64,000 nt of DNA from Nocardiopsis suaedae (lineage in GTDB: Bacteria; Actinomycetota; Actinomycetes; Streptosporangiales; Streptosporangiaceae): positions 1 to 64,000 of the forward strand of contig NZ_JAQFWP010000020.1 in NCBI RefSeq assembly GCF_027706745.1. The letters are read 5' to 3'. The position numbers were made by a program, and so were the translations under genes. The notes beneath the pieces were generated by a model, which was given only the letters and a program-made list of their open reading frames with translations, was not told the origin of the DNA and did no database searches. Of this stretch, positions 36,889 to 45,260 are shown one piece after another; positions within the stretch are counted from its first letter, which is position 1; the number at the start of each line of letters is the position of its first letter.

Positions 36889-37509
36889 TCACGCAGGGCC
36901 GCCCTCCTCGTGCGCCTCGTACAGCAGCGCGTTCAGCGCGGCGGCGGCGACCGCCGAACCGCCCTTCTCCGACACGTTGCTGACCTGCGGCAGCCCGCTG
37001 GCGCGCAGCGCCGCCTTGGACTCGGCGGCGCCGACGAACCCCACCGGAAGGCCGATGACCAGCGCCGGGTCCAGCCCGCGGGCGCCCAGCGCGATCACCT
37101 CCTCCAGGGCGGTCGGGGCGCACCCCACCACCCACACCGCACCCGGCCCCACCTGCTCGAACGCGAGCCGCACGGCGGCGGCCGACCGGGTCAGCCCCTC
37201 CGCGCGGGCCAGCCGCGCCGCCTGCGGGTCGGCGATCCGGCACACGCACTCGCGCGCCGTGATGCCCGAGGCCACCATGGCCACGTCGGCCACCACCGGG
37301 GCGCCGCCGGCCAGGGCGGCGGCGGCGCGGTCCAGCGCGGGGGCGTCCATCGACAGGTCGTCCGCGTACTCCAGGTCGGCGCTGGCGTGGATCACGCGTT
37401 CGGCGACCGCGCGGCCCATCCGGGGCAGGTGCCCCAGGTCGATGCGGGAGCGCAGGATCCGGTAGGACTCCTCCTCGATCGGGTGGACGGTCCTGCTCGT
37501 CCTGGTCAC
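36889..37509 (-). CDS. cobH: Precorrin-8X methylmutase
   Basis: A 206-residue CobH/CbiC enzyme that moves the C11 methyl to C12, giving hydrogenobyrinate or its cobalt form. Family marks are HPIEEESYRILRSR at the N-terminus (His of the active site), RVIHASADLEYADDL, a DVAMVASGI segment and LPVGFVGAAESKAAL near the C-terminus. The start is GTG 37509, which overlaps the ferredoxin stop codon as GTGA; the frame further upstream belongs to no gene. It shares an operon with cbiX downstream. Confidence 0.95.
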   Translation of the reverse strand: MTRTSRTVHPIEEESYRILRSRIDLGHLPRMGRAVAERVIHASADLEYADDLSMDAPALDRAAAALAGGAPVVADVAMVASGITARECVCRIADPQAARLARAEGLTRSAAAVRLAFEQVGPGAVWVVGCAPTALEEVIALGARGLDPALVIGLPVGFVGAAESKAALRASGLPQVSNVSEKGGSAVAAAALNALLYEAHEEGGPA

Positions 37510-37778
37510 CTGCTCTCCTCCCGTTGGGTGCGGTGGGTCCGCGGGTCCGGTGCGGCCGGTCCGGTCGTTCCGGCGGCCGCCGCCCCGGTCTCGACGATGG
37601 CGTCGGCCGGGCACACCTCGACGCACTCCAGGCAGCCCGTGCACCGTCCGGCGAGGATGTCCAGGGGCCGCCCGTGCGGGCGGATCGCGTGCTCGGGGCA
37701 GGTCAGCAGACACGCGCCGCAGCCCGTGCAGTCCCAGGTCACGGCGACGGGGGCGGCGGCGCCGGTGCCCTCGTGCAC
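37506..37778 (-). CDS. 2[4Fe-4S] ferredoxin in the B12 cluster
   Basis: A 90-residue ferredoxin with two complete CxxCxxCxxxCP motifs: CTGCGACLLTCP (about residues 16-27) and CTGCLECVEVCP (about 46-57). Ala/Gly/Thr-rich tails flank the core. It transfers single electrons in the cytoplasm. Coupling to cobH (4-base overlap) suggests it feeds an electron-requiring step of corrin synthesis, for instance Co(II) reduction before adenosylation or precorrin-6A reduction; this is inference. Start GTG 37778 follows GGGGGACGG. It is divergent from the riboswitch-controlled cobalt importer. Confidence 0.9.
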   Translation of the reverse strand: MHEGTGAAAPVAVTWDCTGCGACLLTCPEHAIRPHGRPLDILAGRCTGCLECVEVCPADAIVETGAAAAGTTGPAAPDPRTHRTQREESR

Positions 37779-38036
37779 GGTCCGTCCCCCTCGCGTCGTG
37801 TCGTTGCCGGGCCGCGGTGGGACAGAGTACACGGGGCCCGTCCCCGCGCCACCCGGGTGCCCCGGTCGGGCCGCGGGAGCCCCCGCGGCGGCGGCGGAAC
37901 AGGACGCGCACACCAGGCCGCCCTCGTTCCCCCGCAGGTCACGGGCGGGTTCGGCGGGACCGGCCGGACGACCGGGGAGCCCGTCGGCGCATGGGCCGCT
38001 ATTGCGAACCATGTGCGATGGCCGTACGGTCGAGGG

Positions 38037-38229
38037 GCCGTGGTGTTCGGGAAGTCCGGTGGAAAACCGGCGCGGCCCTCGCCACTGTGAACGGGTAGCC
38101 CCCGGCCCCGTCGGCCCGCTCCGTGCGGGCGGCGGCGCAGGCCACTGGGGCGGCTCCGGGTCCACCGGAGGCGCCGCGGGAAGGCCGGCCGGGCGGTGGG
38201 GACCCGGGAGCCAGGAGACCGGCCACGGC
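38037..38229 (+). promoter_or_regulatory. Cobalamin riboswitch upstream of cbiMNQO
   Basis: The sequence contains GGGAAGTCCGGTGGAAAACCGG (core, two helices and the A-rich loop, 38049-38070), CTCGCCACTGTGA (38078-38090) and the B12 box GGGAGCCAGGAGACCGGCC (about 38206-38224). Closing arms GCCGTGG (38037-38043) and CCACGGC (38223-38229) form P1. It ends 44 bases before cbiM, so binding of B12 is expected to shut off cobalt uptake, probably by hiding the start region; no clear terminator is seen. Confidence 0.93.
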
Positions 38230-38273
38230 ACGCGACGTCCGTCCACGAGGTGCTGGAAGCGGGTCTTCTCGAC

Positions 38274-39062
38274 ATGCATATCGCCGAAGGGTTCTTACCA
38301 CCGGCGCAGGCGGCCGCCTGGACCGCGGCCGCCGCCCCCTTCGTCATCCACGGCGTGTACTCCCTCACCCGGGCGGTGCGCGCCGACCCCGAGGCCAAAC
38401 TCCTGCTGGGGGCCTCAGGGGCGTTCTGCTTCGTACTCTCGGCGCTGAAGATCCCCTCGGTGACCGGCAGCTCCTCCCACCCGACCGGCGTCGGTTTAGG
38501 GGCGGTGCTGTTCCGGCCGCCGGTGATGGCGGCCCTGGGCACGGTCACCCTGCTGTTCCAGGCGCTGCTCCTGGCGCACGGCGGGCTGACCACGCTCGGG
38601 GCCAACGTGTTCTCGATGGCGGTGGTCGGGCCGTGGGCCGGCTACGCGGCCTACCGGCTGGTGCGGGCCCTGGCGTCCCGTCTTCCGGAGCAGACCTCGC
38701 TGGGGGCGGGGGTGTTCGCGGCCGCGTTCACGGCGAGCCTGAGCACCTACACCATCACCAGCCTGCAGCTCGCGCTGGCCTTCCCCGACGCGGCGGGCGG
38801 CGTGGCCGGGGCGTTCGTCAAGTTCGCGACGATCTTCTCGATCACCCAGATCCCGTTGTCGGTGGTGGAGGGCCTGGTCACGGTGGTCATCGTGCGCCTG
38901 CTGTCGACGGTGGGGCGCGACCAGCTCCTCCGGCTGGGCGTGCTGCGCGGCCGCACCGCCGACGGCGATGGCGGCACGGGCGGGGCCGACGCCTCCGACA
39001 CGGCCGGCCGCCCCCAGGAACCGACCATCGACCGGACCCCCGACGGGGAGGCGACGGCATGA
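38274..39062 (+). CDS. cbiM: Cobalt ECF transporter, CbiM substrate component
   Basis: A 262-residue integral membrane S-component that binds Co2+. It starts MHIAEGFLP; the N-terminal Met-His is part of the metal site in CbiM/NikM, which fixes the start at ATG 38274 although the Shine-Dalgarno is weak and the frame is open to 38196. SSSHPTGVGLG (about residue 69-79) and LLLAHGGLTTLGANVFSMAVVGP (about 98-120) are family motifs with further metal-binding His. Six or seven helices; the C-terminal 30 residues are polar. First gene of cbiMNQO, under the riboswitch. Confidence 0.96.
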   Translation: MHIAEGFLPPAQAAAWTAAAAPFVIHGVYSLTRAVRADPEAKLLLGASGAFCFVLSALKIPSVTGSSSHPTGVGLGAVLFRPPVMAALGTVTLLFQALLLAHGGLTTLGANVFSMAVVGPWAGYAAYRLVRALASRLPEQTSLGAGVFAAAFTASLSTYTITSLQLALAFPDAAGGVAGAFVKFATIFSITQIPLSVVEGLVTVVIVRLLSTVGRDQLLRLGVLRGRTADGDGGTGGADASDTAGRPQEPTIDRTPDGEATA

Positions 39063-39475
39063 GCACGACCACCGGTGACAAGGCGAGCGGCGCGGCCCCG
39101 CAGACCGGGGCCGACGGCGGCCGGCCGCGCGCCTGGGCCACATGGGCCCTGCTGGCGGCCGCCGCGGCCATCGCGGCCCTGCCCCTGCTGATCGGCGCCG
39201 GGGCGCACCTGGAGGAGCCCTTCTCCGGGGCGGACGCCCAGGCCGAGGAGACGGTGGAGGAGATCGCCCCCTCGTACGAGCCGTGGTTCTCGCCGCTGTA
39301 CGAGGCCCCGTCGGCGGAGATCGAGTCGGGCCTGTTCGCCCTGCAGGCGGCCGTGGGCGCCGGGATCATCGGCTACACCCTCGGCGTGCTGCGCACCCGG
39401 CGCAAGCTGCGCTCCGGGGCACCGGCCGCCTCCCCCGCCCCCGACGGGAACGGGCCCGCCCCGGGCACGTCCTGA
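39059..39475 (+). CDS. cbiN: Cobalt transport protein CbiN
   Basis: A 138-residue auxiliary subunit with two transmembrane helices (about residues 27-48 and 93-111) and a short extracellular loop containing GADAQAEETVEEIAPSYEPWF, the CbiN signature. CbiN assists metal loading of CbiM. ATG overlaps the cbiM stop (ATGA). The N- and C-terminal tails are longer and more polar than the usual 90-100-residue form. Confidence 0.93.
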   Translation: MSTTTGDKASGAAPQTGADGGRPRAWATWALLAAAAAIAALPLLIGAGAHLEEPFSGADAQAEETVEEIAPSYEPWFSPLYEAPSAEIESGLFALQAAVGAGIIGYTLGVLRTRRKLRSGAPAASPAPDGNGPAPGTS

Positions 39476-39489
39476 CCTGAGGGGGCGCG

Positions 39490-40236
39490 GTGCTCACCAT
39501 CGACGCGGAGGCCTACCGCAGCCCCTGGCGCACCGTCCACCCGGCCGTCAAAGGCGTGCTGTTCGGGGGCCTCCTGGTGTGCGCCCTGGCACTGCCCGCT
39601 TGGCCGGGGGCGGCGCTGGTCGGGACGGCCGCGCTGGCCCTCGGCCTCGGCCCGGCCCGGGTGCCGCCCCGGAAGCTGCTGCGCACCGCCCTGGGCCCGC
39701 TGGCGTTCATCGCCACGGGCGCGGTGACGCTGCTGGTATCGGTCGGCGGCCCGGACGGGCTCATCGCCTGGGATCCCCAGGGGGCGGCGCGCGCGGCCGA
39801 GCTGACGGGGCGCGCCTCTGCGGCGGTCGTGTGCCAGCTCCTCTTCGCGTTCACGACCCCGCTGGCCGACCTGCTGCCCCGTCTCTCCCGCGCCGGCCTC
39901 CCCCCGGCACTGGTCGAGGTGGTGGCGCTGATCTACCGGATGCTGTTCGTGGCCCTGGACACGGCCCGGCGCGTCGGCGCGGCGCAGGCGGGGCGCCTGG
40001 GGTACGCGAACCGGCGCAACCGGGTGCGGTCGCTGGGCGCCTTGGGCGCGGCGCTGTTCGTGCGGTCCTACGACCGGGCCGCGCGGCTGCAGCGGGGGCT
40101 GGAGTGCCGGGGCTACACCGGCGAGCTCACCGTGCTGGTCGACGAGATCCCGCTGCGCGCTTCGGCGCTCGCCGCCGCCGCCGTCCCGGCCGTCCTGGTC
40201 GCCGCGGCGGCCCTGACCCTTGGAGCGTGGACATGA
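39490..40236 (+). CDS. cbiQ: Cobalt ECF transporter T component CbiQ
   Basis: A 248-residue membrane protein linking CbiM/N to the ATPase. It has four to five helices; the coupling helices carry Ala-Arg-Gly-like motifs, here DTARRVGAAQAGRLGY (about residue 157-172) and RLQRGLECRGYTGEL (about 200-214). GTG 39490 follows GGGGGCGCG, 14 bp after cbiN. The next gene overlaps by 4 bases. Confidence 0.94.
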   Translation: MLTIDAEAYRSPWRTVHPAVKGVLFGGLLVCALALPAWPGAALVGTAALALGLGPARVPPRKLLRTALGPLAFIATGAVTLLVSVGGPDGLIAWDPQGAARAAELTGRASAAVVCQLLFAFTTPLADLLPRLSRAGLPPALVEVVALIYRMLFVALDTARRVGAAQAGRLGYANRRNRVRSLGALGAALFVRSYDRAARLQRGLECRGYTGELTVLVDEIPLRASALAAAAVPAVLVAAAALTLGAWT

Positions 40237-41081
40237 CCTCTCCCGCCGCCACCGACACGGCCCCGGTGCTGGCCGTGCGCGGTCTGGAGTTCGGGTACGC
40301 CGACACGCCCCCGGTCTTCCGAGGGCTGGAGCTGGAGGTTCCCACCGGCGGCGTGCTCGCGGTTCTGGGTCCCAACGGCGGCGGGAAGACCACGCTGCTG
40401 CGGCTGCTGGCGGGCAGCCTGGCGCCGAAGCGGGGGCGGGTGCTGGTCGACGGCGAACCGGTGCGCCCGGGCCGCCGCGGGGCCGCCGACCTGCGCCGCC
40501 GGGTCCAGCTGGTCTTCCAGGACCCCGATGACCAGCTGTTCTCGGCGAGCGTCCGGCAGGATGTGTCGTTCGGCCCGGTGAACCAGGGGTTGGACCGGGC
40601 CGAGGCGGCCGAGCGGGTCGACGGCGCGCTGGCGGCGCTCGGCCTGGACGGGCTGGCGGACCGGCCGGTGCACCTGCTCTCCTACGGCCAGCGCAAGCGC
40701 GTCGCGCTGGCGGGGGCGCTGGCGATGCGGCCGTCGGTGCTGGTGCTGGACGAGCCGACGGCGGGCCTCGACCCGATGGGCGTCGAAGCGATGCTGGACA
40801 CGTTGGACGGGCTGCGCGCGGACGGGGCCACGCTGGTGGTGTCCACGCACGATGTGGACCTGGCCTACCGGTGGGCGCAGCGGGTGGCGCTGATCGACCA
40901 CGGCCTGCTGGCCGAGGGGGCGGCCCGGGAGGTGCTGGCCGACCGGGACCTGCTGTCGGCGGCCCGCCTGCGCCCGGCGTGGGGCCCGGCGGTGGAGCAG
41001 GCCCTGCGCAATACGGGCCTGCTCGCGGAGGACGAGGACCCCCCGTCGACCCCCGACGAACTGGCCGCGCTGCTGGGATAG
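40233..41081 (+). CDS. cbiO: Cobalt ECF transporter ATPase CbiO
   Basis: A 282-residue ABC ATPase driving cobalt uptake. Walker A is GPNGGGKTT (about residues 46-54), Q-loop VFQDPDDQLFS (about 93-103), signature LSYGQRKR (about 150), Walker B VLVLDEPTAGLDP (about 169-181) and switch STHDVD. The DPDDQLF sequence is typical of ECF ATPases. ATG overlaps the cbiQ stop (ATGA). The C-terminal 40 residues probably form the ATPase dimer contact. Confidence 0.96.
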   Translation: MTSPAATDTAPVLAVRGLEFGYADTPPVFRGLELEVPTGGVLAVLGPNGGGKTTLLRLLAGSLAPKRGRVLVDGEPVRPGRRGAADLRRRVQLVFQDPDDQLFSASVRQDVSFGPVNQGLDRAEAAERVDGALAALGLDGLADRPVHLLSYGQRKRVALAGALAMRPSVLVLDEPTAGLDPMGVEAMLDTLDGLRADGATLVVSTHDVDLAYRWAQRVALIDHGLLAEGAAREVLADRDLLSAARLRPAWGPAVEQALRNTGLLAEDEDPPSTPDELAALLG

Positions 41082-41660
41082 GTGCGCGGGGCGGCGGGGG
41101 CGGGGGAGACGGCGACGGCAGAGGCCGGGCATGGGTCGGGGTCGGGCGCCCCGGTCGGCCAGGGGCACTGAGGGTGGTGGTTCCACCACCCGAGCCGGCC
41201 TGGAGCGAGCATTTACCGCACCCCGAACGGCCGGTCCTGCTCCCGGAATGCACCTCCGGGAGGTTGCCCCGGACCCCGTACCGGCCCGGCGGCCGCCACG
41301 AGCGCGCAGCCGCACGCCCTCCCGGCCGCACCGCCTCCTCGGACCGCGAGCGGCCCTGCGGACGGCGGGCAGGCCCGGGGAACCGGCACGCTACACCGTC
41401 GGCGCCCCTCCATTGACCGTGCATACGCCGCGCGGCCGACGACGCTGCGGGCAGGGCCCCGCCTTCGTCGCTGCGGCCCTGCGCCTCGTACCCCGCTGAC
41501 CAGGCGCCCGGCCGGGGCCGTGAGCAGGGCGCCCGCCGTGCCGCCGTCGACCGTCACGCCGATCACGCACACGCCATTCGGCCGACAAAGCTGCAGGTAG
41601 GACCACTACCCCTTGTCGTCGCCGCCTCTCCGCCCCGCACCCGGCCGGCCCCCGCGCCCC
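41082..41660. other. Gene-free region with repeat copy
   Basis: 579 bp between the convergent cbiO and cbiG-cobJ genes. It is mostly occupied by repeat copy 4. A short 119-residue frame on the minus strand falls entirely on repeat sequence and has no known domain. I see no clear terminator hairpin right after cbiO. Confidence 0.45.
41340..41640 (-). repeat. Intergenic repeat family, copy 4 (two units)
   Basis: On the minus strand the blocks GGCGGCGACGACAAGG (about 41614-41629), GTCGGCCGAATGGCGTGTGCG (about 41568-41588), then a second GCAGCGACGAAGGCG (about 41465-41479), GTCGTCGGCCGCGCGGCGTATGC (about 41422-41444), GCCGGTTCCCCGGGCCTGCCCGCCG (about 41364-41388) and CGCTCGCGGTCCG (about 41341-41353) follow the family order. 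Two units in tandem, both more diverged than those at the right end. Confidence 0.65.
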
Positions 41661-43442
41661 CTACTCATTCGCGGCCCGGCCCTCCCCCGGGCCCGCCTTC
41701 CACGTGTAGCCGCGCGGGGTGACGAAGCGGCCCGCCACATTCCTCGACGCCGAGCTGCCGACGAGCACCACCGTGAACATGTCCACCTGCTCGGCCTCCC
41801 CGTCGAGCATCGCGCGCAGCGTCGTCAGCACCGTCCGCTCGGACTCCCGGGTCGCGTTGTGCACGTACCCGACCGGGGTGTCCTCCGGCCGGTGCTCGGC
41901 CAGGATCTCCAAGGCCCTGGGCAGCTGCCAGTCCCGCCGCTTCGACTTCGGGTTGTAGAAGCAGACGCTGAAGTCGCCCTCCGCCGCCGCGCGCACCCGG
42001 CGCTCGATCGCCTCCCACGGGGTGTGCAGGTTCGACAGGGAGATGTAGGCGTGGTCGTGCCCCAGCGGCGCCCCGAGCAGGTTCGACGCCGCCACGGCGG
42101 CCGTGATCCCCGGAACCCCGACCACCTCGATGTCGGCACCGGCGAAGTCCAGCGCGGGGCTCGCCATCGCGTACACCCCTGCGTCGCCCGAGCCGATCAG
42201 CGCGACCGCCGCGCCCGCCTGCGCCTCCTGCACGGCCGTTCGGGCGCGCTCCTCCTCCTGCCCCAGACCGCTGGAGAGCACCCGGGTCCCCGGACGGAGC
42301 AGGTCCCGCACCTGGTCGAGGTACTGGTCGAGCCCGACGACCACGGACGCCCGGCGCAGCTCGGCGGCGACGCGCGGCGCCATCAGGTCGCGCGCGCCCG
42401 GGCCCAGCCCGACCACGGCGAGCCGCCCGCGGAACGCCGCCCGGGCCACCGCCGCCGTGGCGTTGGCCGTCTTGGCCTTGGCCGCCACCAGCTCCGGGGC
42501 GTTGCCGACCGCGCCCGCCGCGTGCAGCGCCGCCGCCTCGGCCACGCTGGGCGTGCCGACCTCGGCCCGCACGGTCTCGCTCGGGTTGGGCACCTCAACG
42601 GCGGCCAGCTCGTCGGCGGGGAAGGTGAGCACCTCCCAGCCGCGCTCGCGGGCGGCGCGCAGGATGCCCTCCTCGTCGGCCTTCAGGTCGACCGTTGCCA
42701 CCGCACGCACCGACGCGCGGGAGAGCAGGTGCTCGGCCAGGGTCCGGTCGATCAGCTCGCCGACCTCCTCGGCGGAGACGCCGCGCGCCGAGCCGACCCC
42801 CACCACCAGGGACGGCGGACGGTAGGTCAGCGTGGGCAGCCCGTAGGAGGCGCACTCCCCGCACACGTCGAGCCGGTCGGTGACCCGGATCAGTGCCACG
42901 GCCTGCGACGACGGCACCTCCGCGGACACGTTCTCCGGCAGCGGGGGCAGCGGCAGGCCCTCGGCGCCCTCCAGGCGCACGGGGTCGCCGGAGAGCACGG
43001 CCGCCCCGATGGAGGCCAGCGGGCCCCGGTCCTCGACCCGCAGGCCCAGGCCGGCGCCGTAGGAGTCGAGGGGGGTCGCCGACACCGTGTCGCTGGCGGT
43101 GGTCACCACCGGGCGGGTGCCCAGAACCGACGACACCCAATCGGCCAGGGTGTTGGCACCGTAGTGGCCGCCGAGGACGGCGACCGCGTGCTCCAGCCCC
43201 TCGTCCACGCAGACGACCGGCGGATCGGTGGTCTTGCCGCCGAGCAGCGGGGCCAGCACCCGCACCGTCGCCCCGACGGCGAGCATGCTCACCACCGACC
43301 CGCATTCGGCGAACGCGGTGCGCAGGGCGTCGGCGGGGCGGTCGGCCTCGACGATGCGCACCTGGTCGGGCCAGGCCTGCGCGAGGCGTTCGGCGGCCGC
43401 ACGGCCGCCCGCGGTGACGGCGATGACGCCGATGTCGCTCAT
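41661..43442 (-). CDS. CbiG-CobJ fusion: cobalt-precorrin-5A hydrolase and precorrin-3B C17-methyltransferase
   Basis: A 593-residue fusion. Residues about 1-315 are CbiG, which opens the delta-lactone and releases acetaldehyde: VSMLAVGATVRVLAPLLGGKTTDPPVVCVDEG, GGHYGANTLA and the C-terminal CbiG part VGVGSARGVSAEEV. Residues about 330-593 are CobJ/CbiH: VVGLGPGARDLMAPR, SGDAGVYAMASP and PGITAAVAASNLLGAPLGHDHAYISLS, the SAM-binding methyltransferase motifs. CbiG belongs to the anaerobic, cobalt-early route, where this reaction follows the C17 and C11 methylations, so fusion of two nearby steps is sensible. ATG 43442 sits five bases after GGAAAGG. It is last in the cobI-cobM-cbiD-cobL series. 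Confidence 0.93.
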   Translation of the reverse strand: MSDIGVIAVTAGGRAAAERLAQAWPDQVRIVEADRPADALRTAFAECGSVVSMLAVGATVRVLAPLLGGKTTDPPVVCVDEGLEHAVAVLGGHYGANTLADWVSSVLGTRPVVTTASDTVSATPLDSYGAGLGLRVEDRGPLASIGAAVLSGDPVRLEGAEGLPLPPLPENVSAEVPSSQAVALIRVTDRLDVCGECASYGLPTLTYRPPSLVVGVGSARGVSAEEVGELIDRTLAEHLLSRASVRAVATVDLKADEEGILRAARERGWEVLTFPADELAAVEVPNPSETVRAEVGTPSVAEAAALHAAGAVGNAPELVAAKAKTANATAAVARAAFRGRLAVVGLGPGARDLMAPRVAAELRRASVVVGLDQYLDQVRDLLRPGTRVLSSGLGQEEERARTAVQEAQAGAAVALIGSGDAGVYAMASPALDFAGADIEVVGVPGITAAVAASNLLGAPLGHDHAYISLSNLHTPWEAIERRVRAAAEGDFSVCFYNPKSKRRDWQLPRALEILAEHRPEDTPVGYVHNATRESERTVLTTLRAMLDGEAEQVDMFTVVLVGSSASRNVAGRFVTPRGYTWKAGPGEGRAANE

Positions 43443-43507
43443 GTCCACCTTTCCGGAAGGGGGTCAGGGTCGGGGGGGAGAAAGGGGCCGGGTGGCCCGG
43501 GGCGGGG

Positions 43508-44818
43508 TCAGGGTTCGTCGGGGGCGGCGGTGCCGCACAGCAGCGTCACCGGGTTGGCGGCGGCCAGCCGCAGCGACCCGTTCGGCAGCGGCGCCAGGCG
43601 CGAGGCCTGGAGCTGGGTGCCTTCGACGCGGTATCCGGCCCCGGTGAGCAGGGCATGCACCGTGGCGACCCGGTCGACCGACGCGAGCGCCGCCACGACG
43701 CGCTCCGGCCGGAACCGGTGCACGGCCTCGGCCGCGACCCGGTCGTCGCCGCCGCCGAGGAAGACGGCGTCGGGGGCGAGCGCGCCGCCGGAGCCGATGC
43801 CGACCGGACCATCGGTACCGGCAGGGCCGCCGGTGCCGCCGAAGCCCTCCGGGAACGCCTCGGGAAGGCGCCCTTCGCGCACGTCCACGTGCACCCCGTG
43901 GGCCAGGGCGTTGGCGCGGATGCGCGCGCAGTCCTCAAGATTCCGCTCGAAGGCGACCGCGTGCGCGCCGAAGCGGGCGCACTCCACGGCGACCGACCCG
44001 CTGCACGCGCCCACGTCCCACACCACGGTGCCGGGACGGGGGGCGATGCGGGCCAGGGCGAAGGCGCGCACCTCGGGTTTGGTGACCATGGAGGCGCGGT
44101 GCTCGAAGGCGTCCCCGGGCAGCGCCCACCCGTCCGGCGCGCCCTGGTGACCGGGCATCCACGCCATCGCGGGGGCGACCGCGCGCTCCGGGTCGACGGC
44201 CAGCACCACGTTGGGGTGCGCCCAGTCGGTGCGGTCGGCGTCGGCCGGACCCGCCTCGACGACGGACTCGTCGGGGGTGGCCAGCCGCTGGGCGACGTGG
44301 ACGGTGCGCCCGGCCCGGAGCAGGGGGCCGACGAAGGCCTCGGGGCCCGCCGTCCCGGGGGCCGTGAGCACGGCGGCCTTGGGGTGGGCCAGTGCGGCGG
44401 CGAGGGCGCGGCGGGCCGAGCGCCCCGACGCGGCGCGGCCGTGGGCGGAGAGCACGACGGCGTCGTCCCAGGGCAGCCCGGCGCGGGCGAACGCGGCGGC
44501 GACGGAGGACACGGCCGGGTGGACGTCCGGGGCCAGACCCCGTTCCCGCAGGGCGCGGACGATCCCGAAGAAGCCGGGGTCTCCGGAGGCGAGGACGGCG
44601 GCGGGTGAGGTGGATGCGGCGATCCGATCGAGCGCGGGGGCGAGCCCGCCGAGGGTGAGGAGGTCGGTGCCGGGGGCGAGGAGGTCCGCGACGGCGTCGA
44701 GGTGTCGCGCGGCCCCGGCGACGACCCCGCACCGCCCGAGGGCGTGACGGGCCGCGTCGGACAGGCGGCGCCCGTCCATCCCGACGACGGTGACCCGAGG
44801 GGCGGCGGTGCCGGTCAT
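43508..44818 (-). CDS. cobL: Precorrin-6Y C5,15-methyltransferase (decarboxylating)
   Basis: A 436-residue CobL with CbiE (about 1-205) and CbiT (about 225-430) domains, which together methylate C5 and C15 and remove the C12 acetate carboxyl. CbiE shows VVGMDGRRLSDAARHAL, LASGDPGFFG and HPAVSSVAAAFARAGLPWDDA; CbiT shows KPEVRAFALARIAPRPGTVVWDVGACSGSVAVECAR, the SAM site. A Gly/Thr-rich insertion (about 340-360) interrupts CbiT. The next gene downstream, cbiG-cobJ, follows after 65 bp. Upstream there is a 442-bp spacer before cbiD, so cobL may have its own promoter. Confidence 0.95.
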   Translation of the reverse strand: MTGTAAPRVTVVGMDGRRLSDAARHALGRCGVVAGAARHLDAVADLLAPGTDLLTLGGLAPALDRIAASTSPAAVLASGDPGFFGIVRALRERGLAPDVHPAVSSVAAAFARAGLPWDDAVVLSAHGRAASGRSARRALAAALAHPKAAVLTAPGTAGPEAFVGPLLRAGRTVHVAQRLATPDESVVEAGPADADRTDWAHPNVVLAVDPERAVAPAMAWMPGHQGAPDGWALPGDAFEHRASMVTKPEVRAFALARIAPRPGTVVWDVGACSGSVAVECARFGAHAVAFERNLEDCARIRANALAHGVHVDVREGRLPEAFPEGFGGTGGPAGTDGPVGIGSGGALAPDAVFLGGGDDRVAAEAVHRFRPERVVAALASVDRVATVHALLTGAGYRVEGTQLQASRLAPLPNGSLRLAAANPVTLLCGTAAPDEP

Positions 44819-45260
44819 GGGGCGCCCGCCCTGGTCACATCAGCGGAGATCCCGGCCATCCGGTTCCGCACGGCCGTCAGGTCAGCAGGACCGCCCCGGA
44901 CCGATTCCCGAAGCAGGTCAGGCGCTCCCACCCCGCTCGGCAACGCGCCGCCTCCGACCGCCCGCTGACCGCGGACCCGACCGCCGAAGTCCCCGCGCGC
45001 ACCATCACCCGGGCCGCTCACGATCAGACCAGAGCACCCCCGGTACGCCCTGCGAACCAGCCCATGAGACACCGGGGGCCCGTCCCGGTCAGCGACCGGG
45101 GCGCACGCCGGGCCTGCCGCCCGCGGCGACGGCCCTTCCGTGGCCCGGTGACCGAACGGCGGTCGCACCACAGGGCGGGGGACGATGGCCGCTTCGAGTC
45201 CCGTCAGCGCGCTCACCCGGTGCGCGGCACGGCCGGCGGACCGCTCGCACTCCGTCCTGC
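44819..45260. other. 442-bp spacer between cbiD and cobL
   Basis: An unusually long gap inside the B12 gene series. I find no coding sequence, no B12 box and no clear copy of the repeat family. The base composition is less GC-biased around 44990-45065. It may contain the cobL promoter. Confidence 0.35.

Noticed and set aside
41213-41572. 119-residue minus-strand frame in the cbiO/cbiG-cobJ spacer
   Set aside because: It lies fully on repeat-family sequence, has no Shine-Dalgarno, and its frame is not kept in all copies.
44819-45260. A degraded gene or repeat copy between cbiD and cobL
   Set aside because: I could not align it to the repeat blocks or to any protein; the long frame crossing it is a shadow of cbiD.
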